In this document: positions 1 to 11,107 of the stretch, in pieces
Numbering within the stretch: the stretch's first letter is position 1
How the letters are laid out: the number at the start of each line of letters is the position of its first letter
Origin: an uncultured Alphaproteobacteria bacterium
GTDB taxonomy: Bacteria > Pseudomonadota > Alphaproteobacteria > Methylaequorales > Methylaequoraceae
Length of the DNA stretch: 64,000 nucleotides
Direction of reading: 5' to 3'
Assembly: GCA_902526175.1 (NCBI GenBank)
Contig: CABZJY010000001.1
Span: 1-64,000, forward strand
Position numbers and translations under genes: made by a program
The notes under the pieces: model-generated
The model's input: only the letters and a program-made list of their open reading frames with translations
What the model was told of the DNA's origin: nothing
The model's database searches: none

Positions 1-590
1 TTTTCAGCAACAACTTCTTGAAAACCTGACATTTGAAATAATGTAGTTGCATCAATCATATCAATATACGGAATAATTCTTTGATAAACTTTTTTTTTAA
101 TTATTTCGTCAGTTTTGATGAGAACATTTCTTAGTTCAATTAAACTTTTGCCTCCAAAGTAAGTGCATATCAACAAACCATCACTTGATGCGAGGTTTTT
201 TAGCCTTCCAATAAAAGACTTTACATCATTAATTCTATGTAAACATAAATTACACACTATAAGATCAAAATTATTGTTTTTTAAACTAAGACTTTCAAAA
301 TTACTTAATATTTTAAATTGATTAGTGTTGTTAGTTCTATAGAGCCTGAGTAAATCAATGTACTCTGATACAATAAATATATTTCCGTATTCGAATTTTT
401 TGATTTTTTCAAAAATTTCAAATGCATCTGAAGTAATTATTAATATATTTTTGAAAGAACCTTTTAGTTCATTAATTTTTTCAAAGGTGTCAGAGGCAAT
501 ATGTTCAAAAATAAAATTCGAATTGAGCCAATTTCTTGCAGCGAAATTTTTAGAAGCTATAATTGATTTTTTATCAAATATTTTTAACAT
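1..590 (-). CDS. SAM-dependent methyltransferase, BioC/NDUFAF5-like (C-terminus cut by window edge)
   Basis: Own reading of the minus strand: MLKIFDKKSIIASKNFAARNW..NFDLIVCNLCLHRINDVKSFIGRLKNLASSDGLLICTYFGGKSLIELR; open to position 1. Not in the ORF track. Confidence 0.75.
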   Translation of the reverse strand, partial: MLKIFDKKSIIASKNFAARNWLNSNFIFEHIASDTFEKINELKGSFKNILIITSDAFEIFEKIKKFEYGNIFIVSEYIDLLRLYRTNNTNQFKILSNFESLSLKNNNFDLIVCNLCLHRINDVKSFIGRLKNLASSDGLLICTYFGGKSLIELRNVLIKTDEIIKKKVYQRIIPYIDMIDATTLFQMSGFQEVVAE

Positions 591-614
591 TATAAAATAT
601 ACTATAAAGTCGAA

Positions 615-872
615 ATGAAAAAAATAACAATTTATTCCTCAATTATTTGTCCGTACTGTATAGGTGCAAAAAAGATTTTTGAAAAACTTAACCTAAGATA
701 TCAAGAAATTTTAGTTGATGGTGATCCAGTTTTAAGAAATGAAATGAGAGTAAAATCTAATGGTAAAAATACAGTTCCCCAAATATTTTTTGATGATACT
801 CTAATTGGAGGATTCGATGAATTAAATAGTATTTTTCAAAAAGGAAAACTTAAAGATTTTTTAGAAACTTGA
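615..872 (+). CDS. grxC: Glutaredoxin 3
   Basis: CPYC active site, TVPQIFFDDTLIGGFDEL motif, 85 aa. Confidence 0.93.
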   Translation: MKKITIYSSIICPYCIGAKKIFEKLNLRYQEILVDGDPVLRNEMRVKSNGKNTVPQIFFDDTLIGGFDELNSIFQKGKLKDFLET

Positions 873-876
873 AATT

Positions 877-1877
<1,001 letters not shown>

Positions 1878-1938
1878 CTAGGTACTGATTAAAATTATAA
1901 TGTATAATATGAATTTATTAGTTAAAAATCAATAAATA

Positions 1939-2982
1939 CTAGTCTTTAACTTCAGCTATCTCTTCACTGTTAGAAACAGCATCTTCTTCAAATTCAGCTT
2001 CTTGTTTTTTATTATCTGAACGAAGTATTTTTTCAATTTCATCCGAGATACTTTGATTTTCTTTAAGAAAAATCTTAGCATTTTCTCTGCCTTGGCCAAT
2101 CCTCTGATTGTTGTAAGAGTACCAGGCTCCTGATTTTTCAACCAAACCCTTGTCGACAGCCAAGTCTAATATCTCTCCTGTTTTTGAAATCCCTTCACCA
2201 TACATAACATCAAATTCAACTGTTTTAAAAGGGGGTGATAATTTATTCTTTACTATTTTTACACGTGTTTGATTACCAACAATTTTTTCCCTATCCTTAA
2301 TAGCCCCGATTCTTCTAATATCCATTCTAATTGACGCATAAAACTTCAGAGCATTACCTCCTGTTGTAGTTTCAGGGTTACCAAACATTACACCTATTTT
2401 TTGTCTGATTTGATTAATAAATATAACCATGGCATTAGTTTTTGATATAGATCCGGTAAGTTTTCTTAAAGCCTGACTCATTAATCGAGCGTGTAATCCC
2501 ATGTGAGAATCTCCCATATCACCCTCAAGTTCTGCTCTTGGTACTAATGCTGCTACTGAATCAACAACAAGTATATCGATAGCACTTGAATTTACCAACG
2601 TATCTGCGATTTCCAAAGCCTGCTCTCCATTATCAGGTTGTGAAATAAGCATATTATCTGAATCAACTCCAAGTTTTTTGGCGTAAACTGGATCTAGAGC
2701 ATGCTCAGCGTCAATGAATGCACATGTACCACCAATTTTTTGAGCTTCAGCAATAGCATGTAAAGCTAATGTTGTCTTTCCAGAACTTTCAGGTCCATAT
2801 ATCTCAACTATTCTACCTTTTGGGAGTCCCCCAATACCCAAAGCTATATCTAAACTAATCGAACCTGAAGGAACGGTTTCGATCTCAATATTCTCGCTTT
2901 GACCAAGTCTCATGACTGAACCTTTTCCAAAATTTCTTTCAATTTGGCTAATTGTAGATTCTAAATTTTTAATCTTATCCAT
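1939..2982 (-). CDS. recA: Recombinase RecA
   Basis: [66 protein letters not shown]. Confidence 0.98.
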   Translation of the reverse strand: MDKIKNLESTISQIERNFGKGSVMRLGQSENIEIETVPSGSISLDIALGIGGLPKGRIVEIYGPESSGKTTLALHAIAEAQKIGGTCAFIDAEHALDPVYAKKLGVDSDNMLISQPDNGEQALEIADTLVNSSAIDILVVDSVAALVPRAELEGDMGDSHMGLHARLMSQALRKLTGSISKTNAMVIFINQIRQKIGVMFGNPETTTGGNALKFYASIRMDIRRIGAIKDREKIVGNQTRVKIVKNKLSPPFKTVEFDVMYGEGISKTGEILDLAVDKGLVEKSGAWYSYNNQRIGQGRENAKIFLKENQSISDEIEKILRSDNKKQEAEFEEDAVSNSEEIAEVKD

Positions 2983-3046
2983 GAATATGTTCTATAAATG
3001 TTCTTTTATCAGTGTATCATTAAATATAAAATAAATAAACAAAAAA

Positions 3047-3472
3047 TTAATAATCTTTTTCTTTATATATTTTTTCTCTTTTTTCATGCTTCTCTTGAGC
3101 TTCAATTGATAAGGTTGCTATTGGTCTAGCTTTGAGTCTTTCAATATTAATCGGCTCCATTGTTTCTTCACAATATCCATATGTTCCTTCATCAATTTTT
3201 TTTAATGCTTTATTAATTTTAGAAATAAGTTTTCTAGCTCTATCTCTGGTTCTCAATTCTAATGTTTTTTCTGATTCAAGTGATGCTCTATCAGCAATAT
3301 CAGGCCTATTTAGTGATTCACCCTTTAAATTTTCTAACGTTAAGTTAGACTCTTTTAAAAGGTCATTTTTCCAAATTTCAAGTTTATTTTTAAAATAGTT
3401 TAGTTGTTTTTGATTCATAAACTTTTCTTTTTCATTAGGTTCATATTCTTTTTTTTTAATTTTTGTTACCAT
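3047..3472 (-). CDS. dksA: RNA polymerase-binding transcription factor DksA
   Basis: RDRARKLISKINKALKKIDEGTYGYCEETMEPINIERLKARPIATLSIEAQEKHEKRE; alphaproteobacterial-type degenerate zinc finger. Confidence 0.93.
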   Translation of the reverse strand: MVTKIKKKEYEPNEKEKFMNQKQLNYFKNKLEIWKNDLLKESNLTLENLKGESLNRPDIADRASLESEKTLELRTRDRARKLISKINKALKKIDEGTYGYCEETMEPINIERLKARPIATLSIEAQEKHEKREKIYKEKDY

Positions 3473-3534
3473 CTTTTAAACTAGACATTAAAGTTAATAA
3501 TAATTGATTGATTATAAATATATTTTGAAAAAAC

Positions 3535-4062
3535 ATGAATCAAGGAAAAAATAAAACTCTTGAAAAAAAAGCTGTTTTTTTTGATAGAGATGGAGTTCTT
3601 AATAAAGATTTTGGGTATGTGCATAAAATAGATGATTTTGAATGGATTAATGGTGCTGTAAAAAGTATAAAATTACTTAAGGATTTGGGTTTTTTGATTA
3701 TTGTAGTGACCAATCAATCAGGAGTTTTTAGAGGTTTTTACACTGAAAATGAAGTAAAAAAACTACATAAATTCATGAATAACGAATTAAAAAATAAACA
3801 TGGAGTAAAAATAGATGATTTTTTTTTTTCCACTGATGACCCTAAAATCACAAAATTTAATCAGACTAGAAGAAAACCGAGCCCGGGTATGATAATAGAA
3901 GCCACACAAAAGTATAATATTAATAAATCTTTGAGTTTCTTGATTGGTGATAAAGAATCAGATATTATTGCTGCTAAAAATGCTGGAATCACGGGTTTTC
4001 TTTTTGAAGGAGGAAATTTATTTGATAGAATTCAAGAAATTTTAAAGGAATTAGATATCTGA
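3535..4062 (+). CDS. gmhB: HAD-IIIA phosphatase, D-glycero-D-manno-heptose 1,7-bisphosphate phosphatase-like
   Basis: FFDRDGVLNKDFGYV, VTNQSGVFRGFYT, RKPSPGMI, FLIGDKESDIIAAKNAGI. Confidence 0.82.
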   Translation: MNQGKNKTLEKKAVFFDRDGVLNKDFGYVHKIDDFEWINGAVKSIKLLKDLGFLIIVVTNQSGVFRGFYTENEVKKLHKFMNNELKNKHGVKIDDFFFSTDDPKITKFNQTRRKPSPGMIIEATQKYNINKSLSFLIGDKESDIIAAKNAGITGFLFEGGNLFDRIQEILKELDI

Positions 4063-4111
4063 TATTCAAAAATAGAAAAAATCAATTATATACTTACTAA
4101 AGTTAAATAAA

Positions 4112-5782
4112 ATGTTAGATAAAGTAAAAAAAAAAAAATTTGTGCCATATCCAAAAGGCAGAGATGTTAGTTCTGAAGCGATTAGTGAAATTAAGAAATT
4201 AATTTCACATATGCCTTTAAAGCGTGATCTTTTGGTAGAATACTTACATCTTATTCAAGATAAATTCAGATGTATTCATAAGAAGAATCTCGCTGCTTTA
4301 GCTGATATTATGAAAATTCCTTTTGCTGAAGCCTATGAGGTTGCTTCATTTTATGCTCACTTTGACATAATAGACGATAGCGACTCAACTCCTCCAGAAA
4401 TTACAGTAAGAGTATGCGATAGTTTAACTTGTGAACTTAGAGGCTCACAAGAATTAATTAAAGAACTTAAAGCAAAATATAAAAATGAAGTAAGGATATT
4501 ACGCGCTCCATGTATGGGTTTATGTGATTATGCCCCTGCGTGTGAGGTTGGTCATAATCATATCAAACAATGTTCTATTGAAAAAATTGATAAAGCTATC
4601 TTAAATAAAGACATCCATTGTAAGATTGAAGATGGAATTTCTTTTGAAGAATATGTTAAAAACGGTGGTTATAATTTACTCAACAAATGTTATGAAAATA
4701 AAATTTCTCTAGATTTTATCATAGACGAACTTGAAAAATCTGGACTGAAAGGGATGGGGGGAGCAGGTTTTCCTGCTGGTCAGAAATGGAAATTTGTAAG
4801 ATTAGAAAAAGGTCCTAGGTTAATGACCATTAATGGAGATGAAGGTGAACCTGGAACGTTCAAGGATAAATTTTATCTAGAAAAAAATATGCATAAATTC
4901 TTAGAAGGAATGTTAATTGCTGCATGGGCTGTTGAAGCAAAAGATATCTATGTATACATGAGAGATGAGTATCCAGGTATCATATCAAAAATGAGGAAAG
5001 AAATTAAAAAATTAGAAGATAATAATATCTTAAAGAATACTGTTATTCATTTGAGACGTGGTGCCGGTGCTTATATTTGTGGTGAAGAATCAGCTATGAT
5101 TGAGTCTATTGAAGGTAAAAGAGGTTTGCCAAGACATAAACCGCCATTTGTATCAAAGGTCGGTCTTTTTGGAAGACCAACTTTAAACCATAATATAGAA
5201 ACTGTTTATTGGGTAAGAGATATTTTAGAAAAGGGTTATGATTGGTTCTCTTCTCAAGGAAAACCTGGTCACAAAGGCCCACACAGCTACTCTGTTTCTG
5301 GTAGAGTCAAAAAACCTGGTGTAAAGCTTGCGCCAGCTGGTATAACAATAAATGAATTAATAAGTGAATATTGTGGTGGCATGGAAGATGACCATAAGTT
5401 TTATGGGTATTTGCCAGGAGGAGCATCGGGGGGGCTACTTCCTAGTTCAATGGGAGATATACCATTAGATTTTGGTAGCTTAGAAGAGTTTGGTTGCTTT
5501 ATTGGTTCAGGTGCAATCGTTGTTTTTTCTGACAAAGATGATATAACTAAAATAGTGTTAAATTTGTTAAAATTCTTTGAAGATGAAAGTTGCGGACAAT
5601 GCACCCCATGCAGAGTTGGAACTGAAAAAGCAGTTAAACTTTTAGAAAAAAGAAATTGGGACAAAAATCTGCTGAATGAGTTAGTTGAAATGATGGGTGA
5701 TGCGTCAATTTGTGGTTTAGGTCAGGCTGCAGGTAACCCAATAAAATGTGCAATAAAATATTTTGGTAATGATTTAAAATGA
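4112..5782 (+). CDS. NAD-dependent formate dehydrogenase, fused gamma/beta (NuoE-NuoF-like) subunit
   Basis: N-terminal thioredoxin-like 2Fe-2S domain (VRVCDSLTCELRGS..APCMGLCDYAPAC) followed by NuoF/FdsB domain (GLKGMGGAGFPAGQKW, GDEGEPGTFKDK, GAGAYICGEESAMIES, CGQCTPCRVGTEK). Confidence 0.88.
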   Translation: MLDKVKKKKFVPYPKGRDVSSEAISEIKKLISHMPLKRDLLVEYLHLIQDKFRCIHKKNLAALADIMKIPFAEAYEVASFYAHFDIIDDSDSTPPEITVRVCDSLTCELRGSQELIKELKAKYKNEVRILRAPCMGLCDYAPACEVGHNHIKQCSIEKIDKAILNKDIHCKIEDGISFEEYVKNGGYNLLNKCYENKISLDFIIDELEKSGLKGMGGAGFPAGQKWKFVRLEKGPRLMTINGDEGEPGTFKDKFYLEKNMHKFLEGMLIAAWAVEAKDIYVYMRDEYPGIISKMRKEIKKLEDNNILKNTVIHLRRGAGAYICGEESAMIESIEGKRGLPRHKPPFVSKVGLFGRPTLNHNIETVYWVRDILEKGYDWFSSQGKPGHKGPHSYSVSGRVKKPGVKLAPAGITINELISEYCGGMEDDHKFYGYLPGGASGGLLPSSMGDIPLDFGSLEEFGCFIGSGAIVVFSDKDDITKIVLNLLKFFEDESCGQCTPCRVGTEKAVKLLEKRNWDKNLLNELVEMMGDASICGLGQAAGNPIKCAIKYFGNDLK

Positions 5783-8541
5783 AAAAAAACATTAAATTTT
5801 TTATTGATGACAAGCCAGTAATTGCAAAAGAAGACCAAACTATATGGCAAGTTGCAAAAGATAGTGGAACAGAACTACCACACCTTTGTTATTCAGACAA
5901 CCCAGGTTACCGCGCCGATGGCAACTGTAGAGCGTGTATGGTTTCAATTGAAGGTGAAAGAGTATTAGCAGCATCTTGCATAAGAAAACCTAGTGACGGA
6001 ATGAAGGTTTATACAAATGATACTAGATCCAAAAAATCTCGTGAGATGGTTCTTGAACTTTTGGTTACAGATCAGCCTAAAAAACAAAGCTCCCATGATC
6101 CTGACTCTCATTTTTGGAAGATGGCAGAAAAAGTTAATATTTCTAATAGTAGATTCGACAAAAAACAGAAGTCACTAATACCTTCATCGGACGTATCTAA
6201 TAAAGCAATGTCAGTTAATTTGGATGCTTGCATTCATTGTAATCTATGCGTAAGGGCCTGTAGAGAAGTTCAGGTTAACGATGTTATTGGTATGGGAATG
6301 AGAGGATATGAATCTAAAGTCATTTTTGATTTTGATGATCCTATGGGCGACTCAACTTGTGTAAGTTGTGGTGAATGTGTTCAGGCTTGTCCAACTGGAG
6401 CTTTGATGGAATCAAGTCTACTTGATGAAAAAGGAAAGCATAAAGGTCGGCCTGATAGAGAAGTTGATTCATTATGTCCATATTGTGGTGTTGGTTGTCA
6501 ACTGACGTTTAAAATTAAGAATGAAAAAATTGTAGCCGCGCAAGGAAGAGAGGGTCCTGCAAATAAAAATAGATTATGTGTAAAGGGAAGGTTTGGATTC
6601 GATTATATTCACGATGAAGCTAGATTAACAAATCCGTTGATAAGATTGGAAGGGAAAATAAAGGATCCAAACGAAAGACTAGATCCAAAAAATCCGCTTA
6701 CTCATTTTAGAGAAGCATCTTGGGAAGAGGCATTAGATCTGGCTGCTAAAAAGTTTATGAAAATCAAAAATGAAGTAGACGGAAAGCCATTAGCAGGTTT
6801 TGGTTGTGCCAAAGGTTCAAACGAAGAGGCATATTTGTTCCAAAAACTTATTCGTACAGGTTTTAATAATAATAATGTTGACCATTGTACAAGAATGTGC
6901 CACGCATCATCGGTTGCAGCACTTATGGAGTCTATAGGTACCGGAGCAGTAACAGCAACAGTATCAGAAATAAAAAATGCAGACGTTGCAATTGTTATTG
7001 GTGCAAGACCTACACAAAATCATCCAGTTGCAGCTACATTTATAAAAAATGAAATTAAAAGGGGTTTAAAACTCATAATCATGGACCCGCGAGAACAAGA
7101 CTTATCCAGAATTGCTACTAAACATCTTAAATTTAAGCCTGGAACTGATGTAGCACTTCTTAATGGAATGTTAAATGTTATTATTGAAGAGGGTTTGGTT
7201 GATAGACAATATATTGAGAAATATACAGAAGGGTATTTAGAACTCAAAAAACATGTCAAGGATTTCACTCCAGAGGAAATGTCGATGGTTTGTGGAATAT
7301 CTGCTGAAGAAATAAGAGAAACTGCAAGAATATTTGCAAAAGCAAAATCCGCAATGATCTTTTGGGGTATGGGAATTTCTCAACATATTCACGGAACAGA
7401 TAATTCTAGATGTTTAATCTCTCTTGCATTAACTACAGGAAACGTAGGTAGACCAGGAACAGGGTTGCATCCCCTTAGAGGACAAAATAATGTTCAGGGA
7501 GCATCTGATGTTGGACTTATTCCAATGGTTTTCCCCGATTATCAACCAATATCGGACCCAAAAAATGTAAAATTTTTCGAGAATTATTGGAAAACGGAGT
7601 TAGATCCAAACCCAGGTTTAACAGTTGTTGAAATAATGGAAGAAATTTATGATCATAAAATCAAAGGTTTGTATATTATGGGAGAAAACCCTGCAATGTC
7701 TGACCCAAATGCAAATCACGCAAGAGAAGCGTTGGCAAGATTAGACACTTTAGTAGTACAAGATATTTTTTTGACAGAGACAGCCTATTTAGCTGATATT
7801 GTTTTTCCTGCATCAGCTTTCCCAGAAAAAACTGGAACTTTCACTAACACAGATAGACGAGTTCAACTAGCTAGAAAAGCTGTAAATGCTCCAGGCAAAG
7901 CTAAACAAGATTGGTGGATTATTCAAGAACTAGCTAAAAGGATTGGTCTTGACTGGAATTATGCTGGCCCAGACGAGATCTATGAAGAATTAAGAAACTG
8001 CATGGATTCAATAAAAAATATTAGTTGGGAAAGATTAGTAAAAGAAGGAGCCGTCACCTATCCTTGTGATGCGGATGACAAACCTGGAAACGAAGTTTTG
8101 TATGGTGAAGGTTTTCCAACAAAAAATAAAAAGGGGAAACTTGTTCCGGCTAATTTAGTTAAACCCGACGAAGTTCCTGATAAAAAGTATCCATTTGTTT
8201 TAACCACTGGAAGACTTCTCGAACATTGGCATACAGGATCAATGACGATGAGATCAAAAATTTTAAATCATATTGAACCTGAACCTTATGTTCACGTTTC
8301 AAAAAATGATATGAAAAAACATAACTTCACCCAAAATGAGTTAGTTAGTCTCTCAACTAGGAGAGGAAAAATTGAAGCCAAAGTTAGATTTGATAAAATG
8401 ATACCTGATGGAATGATTTTCATGCCATTTTGTTTTGAAAATGCTCCTGTAAACTTATTAACAAACCAAGCGTTAGATCCTGATGGAAAAATTCCAGAAT
8501 TAAAATACTGTGCAGCAAAGATTGATAAAGTTTCTGCCTGA
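5779..8541 (+). CDS. Formate dehydrogenase alpha subunit (molybdopterin, FdsA/FdhF-like)
   Basis: 2Fe-2S N-terminus, 4Fe-4S motifs CIHCNLCVRAC and CVSCGECVQACPTGAL, CPYCGVGC, DHCTRMCHASS active-site Cys, molybdopterin-domain motifs (RGQNNVQGASDVG; TGRLLEHWHTGSMT). Confidence 0.93.
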   Translation: MKKNIKFFIDDKPVIAKEDQTIWQVAKDSGTELPHLCYSDNPGYRADGNCRACMVSIEGERVLAASCIRKPSDGMKVYTNDTRSKKSREMVLELLVTDQPKKQSSHDPDSHFWKMAEKVNISNSRFDKKQKSLIPSSDVSNKAMSVNLDACIHCNLCVRACREVQVNDVIGMGMRGYESKVIFDFDDPMGDSTCVSCGECVQACPTGALMESSLLDEKGKHKGRPDREVDSLCPYCGVGCQLTFKIKNEKIVAAQGREGPANKNRLCVKGRFGFDYIHDEARLTNPLIRLEGKIKDPNERLDPKNPLTHFREASWEEALDLAAKKFMKIKNEVDGKPLAGFGCAKGSNEEAYLFQKLIRTGFNNNNVDHCTRMCHASSVAALMESIGTGAVTATVSEIKNADVAIVIGARPTQNHPVAATFIKNEIKRGLKLIIMDPREQDLSRIATKHLKFKPGTDVALLNGMLNVIIEEGLVDRQYIEKYTEGYLELKKHVKDFTPEEMSMVCGISAEEIRETARIFAKAKSAMIFWGMGISQHIHGTDNSRCLISLALTTGNVGRPGTGLHPLRGQNNVQGASDVGLIPMVFPDYQPISDPKNVKFFENYWKTELDPNPGLTVVEIMEEIYDHKIKGLYIMGENPAMSDPNANHAREALARLDTLVVQDIFLTETAYLADIVFPASAFPEKTGTFTNTDRRVQLARKAVNAPGKAKQDWWIIQELAKRIGLDWNYAGPDEIYEELRNCMDSIKNISWERLVKEGAVTYPCDADDKPGNEVLYGEGFPTKNKKGKLVPANLVKPDEVPDKKYPFVLTTGRLLEHWHTGSMTMRSKILNHIEPEPYVHVSKNDMKKHNFTQNELVSLSTRRGKIEAKVRFDKMIPDGMIFMPFCFENAPVNLLTNQALDPDGKIPELKYCAAKIDKVSA

Positions 8542-8688
8542 TAGTATTTTTGCCAAATATTTTTTCTTTTTACTGTAACAAAAGCGCATTAAATTTCTAC
8601 AAAAATAAAACCGGAGAAATTTGTATTTGTACCTATTTTCTTAGAATTATTTCTAATTTTCTAAAGTTAACTTTCAATTTAAAACTTT

Positions 8689-10461
8689 TTAATCTTTGGA
8701 ATTTTCGAGTTCTTCTTTTGTCATATGATGTTTACTAGCTACTGGTCCAATTAGTAAATTTGCAACAAAAGCAATGGCAAGTAGACCGGCCATAGCATAC
8801 ATAGTTGTATTGTATAAAGTTGCTGATGGATCTACAGTTCCTTCAGGCACAATTTCCATTAGATTAGATATTGTAACAGTTTTTTGAGAAACTAATTGAC
8901 TAAGATTATCTATTGATTCCCCAAATTTTTCTTTAAAAACTTCAGGATCAACTTTACTTGCTAAATCTGCAATAGATTCATCAAAAGATTTTTGGCGTAG
9001 TTGAGTAATTGCAAGTGGACCAAGAACACCAGCTGTTGACCAAGCAGTTAACAATCTTCCATGAATACCTCCAACATACCTAGTACCAAAAATATCCGCT
9101 AGATAGGCTGGAATCGTTGCAAATCCGCCTCCATACATTGTAAAAATAATCATAGATGCAGCGTAAAACATTAATAGATATGTTACAGCTGGATCTATAC
9201 TTACAGCTTTAGCTGAGTATGGTATTGATAGGTAAAGTAATATACCCAACGAAAAAAATATAAAATAAGTAGTTTTTCTACCTATAAAATCTGACATTGA
9301 TGCCCAAAAAATTCTTCCTACCATATTAAAAACACTTATCATTAATACATATGTTCCGGCAAATCCTGCGGTTACAATCGCTGGGAGTGTTGAACTAAAA
9401 ATTTCAATCATCATAGTCTTAGCTACGCCTATAACTCCAATACCTGCAGTTACATTAAAACAAAGAACTATCCATAAGAAATAAAATTGTGGTGTTTTTA
9501 ATGCTTGATCGATATGAACATGATTTTTTGTGATTAACCTTGTCTTATTCGAATCCTTTGGCGGAGTCCAACCCTCTGGCATCCACCCTTCAGCAGGAAC
9601 CCTGTATGAAAAAGCTGCTATTGTCATGATTATAAAATAAATTATCCCTAAAAATAGAAATGTTTGCGCTGCTCCACTTGAACCCGTTCCTACGATATAA
9701 ACGCCTGGATCACTTGCTACAATCATCTTTGAAACATCGTTAATACCTACAACAACCACTTCTACTTTGGATCCAGCTACTTCAGCAAAACGCCTTCCTC
9801 CTTCAGTTATTAGATTGATTGCATCTGTTGCTCCTAAATATTCTGGGACTTTATAAAATTTAGCTAATAATTTATCAATAGAAAATTTTGCTATCATAGC
9901 TCCTCCACCAAATCCCATGATAGCCATTCCTGTTGCCATACCTCTCCTATCTGGAAACCATCTTATCAATGTTGAAACAGGAGAAACATAACCTAAACCA
10001 AGCCCTATTCCACCAATTACTCCATAACCTAAGTAAAGTAAGTAAAGTCCAGGCTGCAATATTAAATTACCTGAATCCAGAGAAAGTGATATTTGAAAAC
10101 CTGATTCTTGAAGAAAAATACCTAACGAACCAATTAAGAAACCTCCTCCCCAGCAACATGCTGCCACAAATCCAACCATCCTTGGTCCTACTTTTTCTAA
10201 CCACTTTCCAGCATACGCTGCTGCGAAGCCAAGAGATACAATAGCAACTGAAAAAATCCATACAACTTGGCTCAATGACCAATCATCGCCTGACGAAGTC
10301 ACTACTCCAATTGTTTTTACAAGTGCTGGGTTAAACATACTCCAGGCATAAACTGAACCAATACAAAGGTGAATTGCAATAGATGCAGGTGGTACAAGCC
10401 ATCTATTAAAACCTGGTTTGGCGATAATATTCTTCTTGTATAATTTATCTACAAAACTCAC
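8689..10461 (-). CDS. OFA-family MFS transporter (oxalate/formate antiporter-like)
   Basis: CIGSVYAWSMFNPALVK, GYGVIGGIGLGLGYVSPVSTLIRWFPDRRGMATGMAIMGFGGGA; multiple TM segments; next to formate dehydrogenase. Confidence 0.87.
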   Translation of the reverse strand: MSFVDKLYKKNIIAKPGFNRWLVPPASIAIHLCIGSVYAWSMFNPALVKTIGVVTSSGDDWSLSQVVWIFSVAIVSLGFAAAYAGKWLEKVGPRMVGFVAACCWGGGFLIGSLGIFLQESGFQISLSLDSGNLILQPGLYLLYLGYGVIGGIGLGLGYVSPVSTLIRWFPDRRGMATGMAIMGFGGGAMIAKFSIDKLLAKFYKVPEYLGATDAINLITEGGRRFAEVAGSKVEVVVVGINDVSKMIVASDPGVYIVGTGSSGAAQTFLFLGIIYFIIMTIAAFSYRVPAEGWMPEGWTPPKDSNKTRLITKNHVHIDQALKTPQFYFLWIVLCFNVTAGIGVIGVAKTMMIEIFSSTLPAIVTAGFAGTYVLMISVFNMVGRIFWASMSDFIGRKTTYFIFFSLGILLYLSIPYSAKAVSIDPAVTYLLMFYAASMIIFTMYGGGFATIPAYLADIFGTRYVGGIHGRLLTAWSTAGVLGPLAITQLRQKSFDESIADLASKVDPEVFKEKFGESIDNLSQLVSQKTVTISNLMEIVPEGTVDPSATLYNTTMYAMAGLLAIAFVANLLIGPVASKHHMTKEELENSKD

Positions 10462-10480
10462 AATCTCATTCCTTCCTGGA

Positions 10481-11107
10481 TTAAGAGAAGTATTTATCGT
10501 GTATTTCTTCTGCCACTGACAAATCTTCTAAATTATTTATATTATAAAAAGGATCATAATCAATTATTGGGAAATTAACTACCTTAGTTTTAAAATTTTT
10601 TGTAAACTCGTCTATTTTCAAAATACCCTGTTTTATGCTTAATTCTAGTGGTTTATTTAAACTTAAATTCCACATCGAAAAAACAGGGTGTATTTTATCT
10701 CCACTTTTAGCGGTAACAATTAATTCATCATCCAAATTTTTTTGGAATTCTTTGAGTAAATCATCTGGGAAAAAGGGTGAGTCAACTGGAACAGTCAAAA
10801 TCCAATTAGCCACAGGATAATATTTTTTGGCCCACTTCATGCCAGTTAAAACTCCTGACAATGGTCCCAAAAAACCAGAAAAATGATCTTTCACAAAAGT
10901 TTTTTTTTTATCAAAATTAATCAAACTTTTATTATTTGTATTAATAATTATCATTTCAGATTGTTGAGAAATTCTTTTAAAACATATATCTAATAATTTT
11001 TTTTTATTAATTGTAGCCAGAGATTTATCTTTACCCATCATTCTTCTTGACTTTCCTCCAGCTAATATAACTACTAAAACTTTTTGACCATTATTTATTT
11101 TCAACAC
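10481..11107 (-). CDS. mobA: Molybdenum cofactor guanylyltransferase
   Basis: VVILAGGKSRRMMGKDKSLA, TVPVDSPFFPDDL. Confidence 0.88.
   Translation of the reverse strand: MLKINNGQKVLVVILAGGKSRRMMGKDKSLATINKKKLLDICFKRISQQSEMIIINTNNKSLINFDKKKTFVKDHFSGFLGPLSGVLTGMKWAKKYYPVANWILTVPVDSPFFPDDLLKEFQKNLDDELIVTAKSGDKIHPVFSMWNLSLNKPLELSIKQGILKIDEFTKNFKTKVVNFPIIDYDPFYNINNLEDLSVAEEIHDKYFS

Noticed and set aside
358-618. 86-aa plus-strand ORF
   Set aside because: Antisense to the 1..590 methyltransferase, which reads as a coherent protein on the minus strand.
3047-3472. Loss of two zinc-finger cysteines in DksA as a novelty
   Set aside because: Alphaproteobacterial DksA proteins commonly have this degenerate finger (YGYCEET.EPI).
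5779-8541. Possible selenocysteine (in-frame TGA) in the formate dehydrogenase alpha subunit
   Set aside because: The ORF is uninterrupted and the expected position reads Cys in DHCTRMCHASS.
8641-8656. TTAGAATTATTTCTAA palindrome resembling an Irr-type iron box
   Set aside because: It lies between convergent 3' ends (fdsA and the OFA transporter), not upstream of a gene, and such AT palindromes are expected by chance here.
8550-8738. 62-aa ORF after fdsA
   Set aside because: Low-complexity translation in a convergent intergenic region overlapping the OFA gene end; no protein-like features.
9933-10244. 103-aa plus-strand ORF
   Set aside because: Antisense to the OFA transporter; no convincing protein character.
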